DNA from: Malus domestica | Lineage: Eukaryota > Streptophyta > Magnoliopsida > Rosales > Rosaceae | Reading direction: 5' to 3' | DNA length: 64,000 bases | Assembly (NCBI RefSeq): GCF_042453785.1 | Contig: NC_091673.1 | Location: 16,277,501 to 16,341,500 of the forward strand | Shown here: piece by piece, positions 59,317 through 64,000 of the stretch | Position numbering within the stretch: the stretch's first letter is position 1 | How the letters are laid out: each line of letters begins with the position of its first letter | Program-made: the position numbers and the translations under genes | Notes under the pieces: generated by a model | Database searches by the model: none | Told to the model about the DNA's origin: nothing | The model's input: only the letters and a program-made list of their open reading frames with translations

Positions 59317-59378
59317 CTTTATATAAGGTTATATATAATTTATGGAACGTGATTGACACGTGGATTTTGAGACACGTG
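59317..59378 (-). promoter_or_regulatory. TATA box and two G-box/ABRE elements of the LEA gene
   Basis: The TATA box CCTTATATAAAG (minus strand) is at 59328-59317, about 100 bases before the ATG. CACGTG cores lie at 59357-59362 (in GACACGTGG) and 59373-59378 (in GACACGTGTC), 16 bases apart. Paired ACGTG elements close to TATA are the classic ABA-response arrangement bound by ABI5/ABF bZIP factors, as expected for an LEA gene. Confidence 0.8.
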
Positions 59379-59399
59379 TCGATATAAAGGCCAGGACAC

Positions 59400-60086
59400 T
59401 TCGAATTCTAGCAGTACACATGTAAGCAGGTGGCTGTGCTTGCAGTTAATCTGCCGACACTTGTCGCTACAGAGGTTGCCAACACTTGTCGGCTTAGGAC
59501 CCTCGTCACTCCATCGAATGTTCGAACTGATATTGGACGCTAATGCTAGTATCCTTTCAAAGGTTGTAGTTCAAGTTTTTACTATTTACTCATAGAGCCA
59601 AGAACTGGTGTTCGATTACGTATCCTAGTACCCTTCTGCAGTTGGAGTTGTTATGAGCACTAACTCAATTAATTAAAAATCGATTTTTAAATGGTTAAGA
59701 ACATTTACTCTTGCACCAAAACCCACGTTTAGGGTTTAGTTACTCCCACCCTAGTAGTGTTGGTATGACAAAGAAAAAAAAGTGTCTTTGAGCTAAGCAA
59801 AACAGAGATTTTTCCCGAATACTTCACGTTTCAATTAGAAAGTAGAGTGTTCTTTTGAAAATCCTTGTCTATACACACAAGCACTGCGAAAACACTCTTC
59901 CAACCACGTCCTGGCGGTGTAGCATAAGGCAATGCAGACATTGCTTGTGATGCAAGAATACCAGATCGAGCCAAATAAGCGAAAAAGAGCATAAGCCACA
60001 AACAAGTTGAAAAGGGAATGTAATTGACAAGGGGGGCTTCAGTATAGGAGGGGACTGTTTTGTTAAAAATGTCAAATATCTTTTTA
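59400..60086. other. Distal upstream DNA of the LEA gene
   Basis: Contains two similar blocks with GACACTTGTCG / AACACTTGTCGG near 59455 and 59480. No gene. Confidence 0.4.
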
Positions 60087-61215
60087 GAGCAACTCCAGCG
60101 TGGAAGCTCTCCCCCAGGCTATTCACTATTTAATCCACCCTGTGAACAGTAACCGGCCTTAATGAACAATAACTGCATTTTGTATCTCCACCGTTGCACT
60201 TGAATAGCCTTGGCAATAGGCAATAAAATATATATTTTTTAAAATAATATAGAATAATTTTTTATTTGTAATTTCGGATAAGATTTTTAATCGTTCTCTT
60301 TGCACCACATGTCATTATCCGAAAAGACAATTATTGATGATGGATTTCGATAAGATTTTTATCCAATGCCGTCGTGCCACATGTCCTTACTTTTTCAGAA
60401 TCTTTGAGGATAGATTTCGATCAGATTTTTAATCGTACCTGCATCAGTAGTCATTTTGTTGAAAAAAATTGGATTGAAACTTTGAGAGAAAGATAGAAAT
60501 TCGATTGAAAGCAGTTGAAAAAATATGAAATTGTGGTGTAAGGTAAATGATAATGAGAAGATATTTATAGAAAAGTAAAAACAATTTTTTTAAAAAAAAT
60601 TCAGATTTTTTCCGGATTTTTTACAATTTTTTTAAAATTTTTTATTGAACTAATTAATCTCTGCCGTTGGATTTAAAAAAAAATTGAATTCTAACACTCC
60701 AGATTGTGCCACGTGTCACAACGGTAACTTTTCTTAATTTTAAAACTATTTTTTCTTTTATTTATTTATAAAGCAGAATAATATCAACCGTTGATATCAA
60801 ATCCAATGGTTGTTATTAAATAAGATTTTTTTATTTTTATTATCGTTGCAAATCGGACGGTCCAATTTAAAGAGCCGTTGAGATCGAACAGACCGTGGGA
60901 AGCCACGTGGCTTCCCAACGGTAACCTCGGCAGACTGCGACATGGCCCCATACTCTAAAAAGCTGTCAGCTGACGCGCCCCCACGCGAGAGTGAGTCGCA
61001 CGCGCCTGACAGAAAAAAAATATAAAATTGGGCTGAAGTCAGCCCTAGCGTCACATCCACTCGGGCTCTCAGGCTGGCAATTCCTCACAGCCCCGGAGCT
61101 CGGGCCTCCACTCTCCCTTGGGCTAGCCATGCTGGAGCTTCAAGGCTGGGTTATCTGGCCCTATTTCGTCCCTTGTGCCCTGTCCCTTGAGCACCAGCCC
61201 ACGCTGGAGTTGCTC
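60087..61215. mobile_element. Non-autonomous PIF/Harbinger-type element, 1129 bp
   Basis: Perfect terminal inverted repeats GAGCAACTCCAGCGTGG at the left and CCACGCTGGAGTTGCTC at the right, flanked by TTA at 60084-60086 and 61216-61218. The TTA duplication and short perfect ends indicate PIF/Harbinger. No transposase is encoded. The right part (61030-61210) is GC-rich and the left part A/T-rich. It includes a perfect 20-bp palindrome centred on CACGTG at 60897-60916 and another CACGTG at 60710-60715. Confidence 0.85.
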
Positions 61216-61277
61216 TTATGACTTGAAAATTTTCTACTTCAAGTGTCACATGGTAACAAACTTGCATTCAACTTCTA

Positions 61278-62112
61278 CTAGGGATGAGCAACGGTTATGG
61301 CGGGCGGGTAACCGCAATTATTTATCCATAACCGTTTATTCTCATACCCGCATAATTTACTCGTTGGGTAATTGTCTAAACGGTTATACCCATACCCATA
61401 ACAGTTTATAAACGGTTAACCAAACCCATAACTGTGTATCCATTTAACCTTAACCGTTTAGTACCCGTTTACCTATTTATCATTTTTAAACCCCGTTTAT
61501 CCTTTCTTTTTTACCATTTACTCCTTTTTTACCCATTTAAGTGTTTTTTGAACAACTTGAAAATTAAAAAAGAAAAATTTGTCATACATTTCCGCATTTT
61601 AATTTTTTAAGTCATTATACCATTCCAATAATTGAAATAATAGTTTACAGACGATATTTTTAACTGTTAGCAATGAAGGTAGTATAAAATTTGCTAAGTA
61701 TTCTTGGGTTACGAAAACTGTTAAAAGATAGTATTCTTGGATTATTTGACTCGAAATGTAAAATATTAACATAATATATATAATGGACCATGAAATTTAA
61801 AGTGGTTAAGGAAAACTATATTATATTAGTTATAGTATAGAAATCATACACCATAGTCAAAAGCATTGATCTAAGTTTTGTCCTACAGGGAACATGGTTT
61901 GTGTTAATTTTACATATATAAAATAAATGGGTAAATGGTTACCCGTTTATAACCGCGGTTAATACCCATAACCGTCCATTTAAATTTCGCAGGTAAACGG
62001 TTATACCCATAACCGTTTATTTATTTAAACAGTTACCCATAACCGTAACCGTGACATGTAAATGGACGGGTAACCGTGGTTACCCACAACTGATGGGTAT
62101 TTGCCCATCCCT
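61278..62112. mobile_element. Non-autonomous hAT-type element, 835 bp
   Basis: Flanked by the perfect 8-bp duplication AACTTCTA (61270-61277 and 62113-62120). Ends CTAGGGATGAGCAA and, reversed, AGGGATGGGCAAATAC are of the hAT type. Subterminal regions on both sides are crowded with ACGGTTA/TAACCGT motifs in both orientations, a typical array of transposase-binding sites. The middle is A/T-rich with no ORF. Confidence 0.88.
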
Positions 62113-62370
62113 AACTTCTACCAAGCCTAAATACTCGACCATCATATATTATGCAATCCGTACTGGCTCATGATACGTTACGATGGCAATTGATGTCAAG
62201 CATAAAAGCATACAACATATTTAAGATCATAAATACAGTAACACTTGAGGTACAGCTGCATAAATGAAAGTGATCATTGCTACTTATTGTATGTACGATA
62301 TTTTAATTATCATTTGCTTCGGATCATTCTACTTGACCTTTCGGAGCAGGCTTCGGTGTTGCCGTGCAGT
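62113..62370. other. 3' flank of the glyoxalase-like gene
   Basis: Probably contains the 3'UTR. No other feature seen. Confidence 0.4.
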
Positions 62371-63991
62371 TCATTGACCTGCAACCTCCAATCCATTGCC
62401 TGCACAACAAAGCATGATTGAGAAACTGAAAGGAAAGGAATGACAAATGTTCTTCTCTAGTAATAGCATAGCAATGGGAAAGCTGATTGAAATCCATAGT
62501 GCATAATCAGTATACAACTGAGAGAAGATTCTCTGTGTTTGTCGGTAAATGATCTTCCATCTTCAAAATCGGGCATGCCATTCAATACTGTGTTCAATCT
62601 TTCAATTAGTTTCTCAACATATCATATTGATCCTGTCATTTTGTTCATAAAGCGATGAGTAATCCCAGCAATCCCCGCATGCTTATCCAAAATTCTAACA
62701 CCTTTAACCCAAGATAAATGGCTCTTGCTTAAGTTGCAATCTTGAACACAACATATATCAACAATATATGATTAGAAAGGCTTACCATCTGGATCAAAGA
62801 AGAAGACTTGCTTGACCTTACCATCAGGTAAGGACCTCTCAAACGTCTGGATTCCCTTTTCCTGCACAACCAAATTTGTTCATAGAACTCGCATCAAAGA
62901 ATGGTTGATAAAATAAATAAATTAAATGAGAACAAACCAACATACAAAGCCTTTAAACCTTTGTCTTTGCCCCTTCTAAAAAAAGGCCCCAACCTATTTA
63001 AGCCTGTTTTAGAAACCAACTTTGTTTTTAAGGGGAAGAAAACGGCTCCAATCAAATTCTTCTTAAAGCTTCCCAACTTCTTACCCCAACAAAACAAGCT
63101 AAACAGAACCAATAAAAAAAACGACTTTGTACGTCATGAGGATAACTTAACTAGTCGTCTCCCACTCTCTCATTTGGTCTAGAAAGGTCAAAGGTTGCGT
63201 TTTTGGTTCTTCTTTCTCCCAAAATTTATGCACGTGAGCTTGTTTTGAAGCTTTTCCATTGCATTGAATCTTCAGCTATGTCATTCATGTTCTGTTCCGC
63301 GTCTTAGTATATAGCTAAGTTCGTATTACTATCAGTTCATAGTTATACGAACATGTATATATAGGGTGAAAAAATAGTTAGCAAATAAAAGCGAGAGCTC
63401 ATATTGTACATAACAAATGCCTCATCTAGCCTAAGATTTGATTTCACATTTCAAGACTCAATTCCATAAAGGTTCACACAAGTAGATCCGGCCAGTTGAC
63501 AGCGGTAGCGGCGGCACCCTCGAACGCAACTTCGACCGCCCACCACCACTAGTCATAAAATTGAGTAGTTTAGAATATCGTCTTTGTAAAAAGAAAATGG
63601 TCCATAAAAACTTTCACTTTTCACTGTAACAATCAAACTCCACAAAGCACAAATCTTTTTCACCTCCAAATGAAAACCAACAGGGCAGCAATCACAAATT
63701 CAATTCAAATCATAAAAATCCCAAAAGGGTAAATTTAAAAACGGATTCATAGTTTTATACCTTGAGGGTTTTCACAAAAGACTGGAAATTGGAGACGTTG
63801 AAGCAGATGTGGTGGCCTCTGGGGAGGTGGCTCGGGTCAGCAACCGGTGACGTAGCGCTCCATGGTCCTTCCGGAAGGTTAAAACTAGGGTTTCTTTCGA
63901 TCAGGTGGAGAGCGAAATTCCCAGGCGCCTTGAGCCATATCACCTTGAACTCCCCGAAGTTTGGGCTCTCAATCTCCTCGAGCCCAAATAT
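62371..63991 (-). CDS. Glyoxalase I-like VOC superfamily protein, 3' exons only
   Basis: Three exons are in the window: 63991-63761, 62861-62786 and 62399-62371 (stop TGA at 62373-62371). The acceptor before 63991 shows that the 5' exon or exons lie beyond the right edge. The visible part reads IFGLEEIESPNFGEFKVIWL, FALHLIERNPS, ATSPVADPSHLPRGHHICFN and FERSLPDGKVKQVFFFDPDG NGLEV. This fits the short plant glyoxalase/bleomycin-resistance family (I recall Arabidopsis At2g32090, about 135 aa). VOC enzymes bind a metal through H/E residues; the H of GHHICF and the E of NGLEV are candidates. Whether it has lactoylglutathione lyase activity is unproven. Confidence 0.88.
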
Positions 63992-64000
63992 CTACAACGA

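Noticed and set aside
62901-63182. 93-codon plus-strand frame
   Set aside because: Lies in the intron of the minus-strand glyoxalase-like gene and has no domain.

Overview
The window is nuclear DNA of a flowering plant. It has intron-rich genes with GT-AG splice sites, plastid-targeted and seed-specific plant proteins, AT-rich intergenic DNA and many LTR retrotransposons and MITEs. The style of the retrotransposons (an antisense ORF of a type I associate with apple, pear and Prunus elements), the MITE families and the gene sequences suggest Rosaceae, probably the apple/pear group. That attribution is from memory, not from a search.

Layout. Positions 1-11795 hold most of a minus-strand Ty3/gypsy element of the Tat lineage. 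Its right (5') LTR, primer-binding site, gag, protease, RT, two RNase H domains and integrase are all visible. It is dead (six stops and a frameshift), but it keeps an intact antisense ORF (198-866). Fragments of two host genes, cytosolic malate dehydrogenase and a patatin-like phospholipase, lie in its 3' region. From 11.9 to 13.1 kb are a MITE, a Ty1/copia remnant and a second MITE. Then come a complete cytosolic cysteine synthase gene (13635-16576, +), a SINE and a Mutator-type MITE. Next are an LRR receptor kinase of subfamily XII (19383-23358, +) with a probable 1-base C-terminal frameshift, and a complete 12-exon DOT2/SART1 splicing-factor gene (30397-23594, -).

From 31 to 36.5 kb is a rearranged stretch. 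It contains a copy of what looks like a prefoldin first exon, an open hAT-transposase-derived ORF (32144-34081), an F-box gene fragment and a 560-bp tandem triplication. Prefoldin subunit 2 (38687-39133, +) follows, with a 1.9-kb 5'UTR intron. The plastid SECE1 gene (39686-44328, -) is split by a young 4.1-kb non-autonomous LTR element with near-identical 1099-bp LTRs and a perfect GGTTC target duplication.

From 44.3 to 51.4 kb is a gene-poor stretch of MITEs, TRIM/LTR relics and a 96-bp minisatellite. An ovate family protein gene (51429-52178, -) is followed by another gene-poor stretch with minisatellites. A three-exon LEA/SMP gene (59216-57893, -) has a TATA box and two G-box/ABRE elements. 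Then come a 1.1-kb Harbinger-type element (TTA target site), an 835-bp hAT-type element (8-bp duplication), and the last three exons of a glyoxalase/VOC-family gene running off the right edge.

The genes are independent transcription units, not a pathway cluster. The main biology here is transposon activity: gene capture, gene disruption, 5'-exon duplication beside a transposase ORF, and G-box-bearing MITEs next to a stress-type promoter. I see no convincing tRNA or rRNA gene and no CRISPR array.
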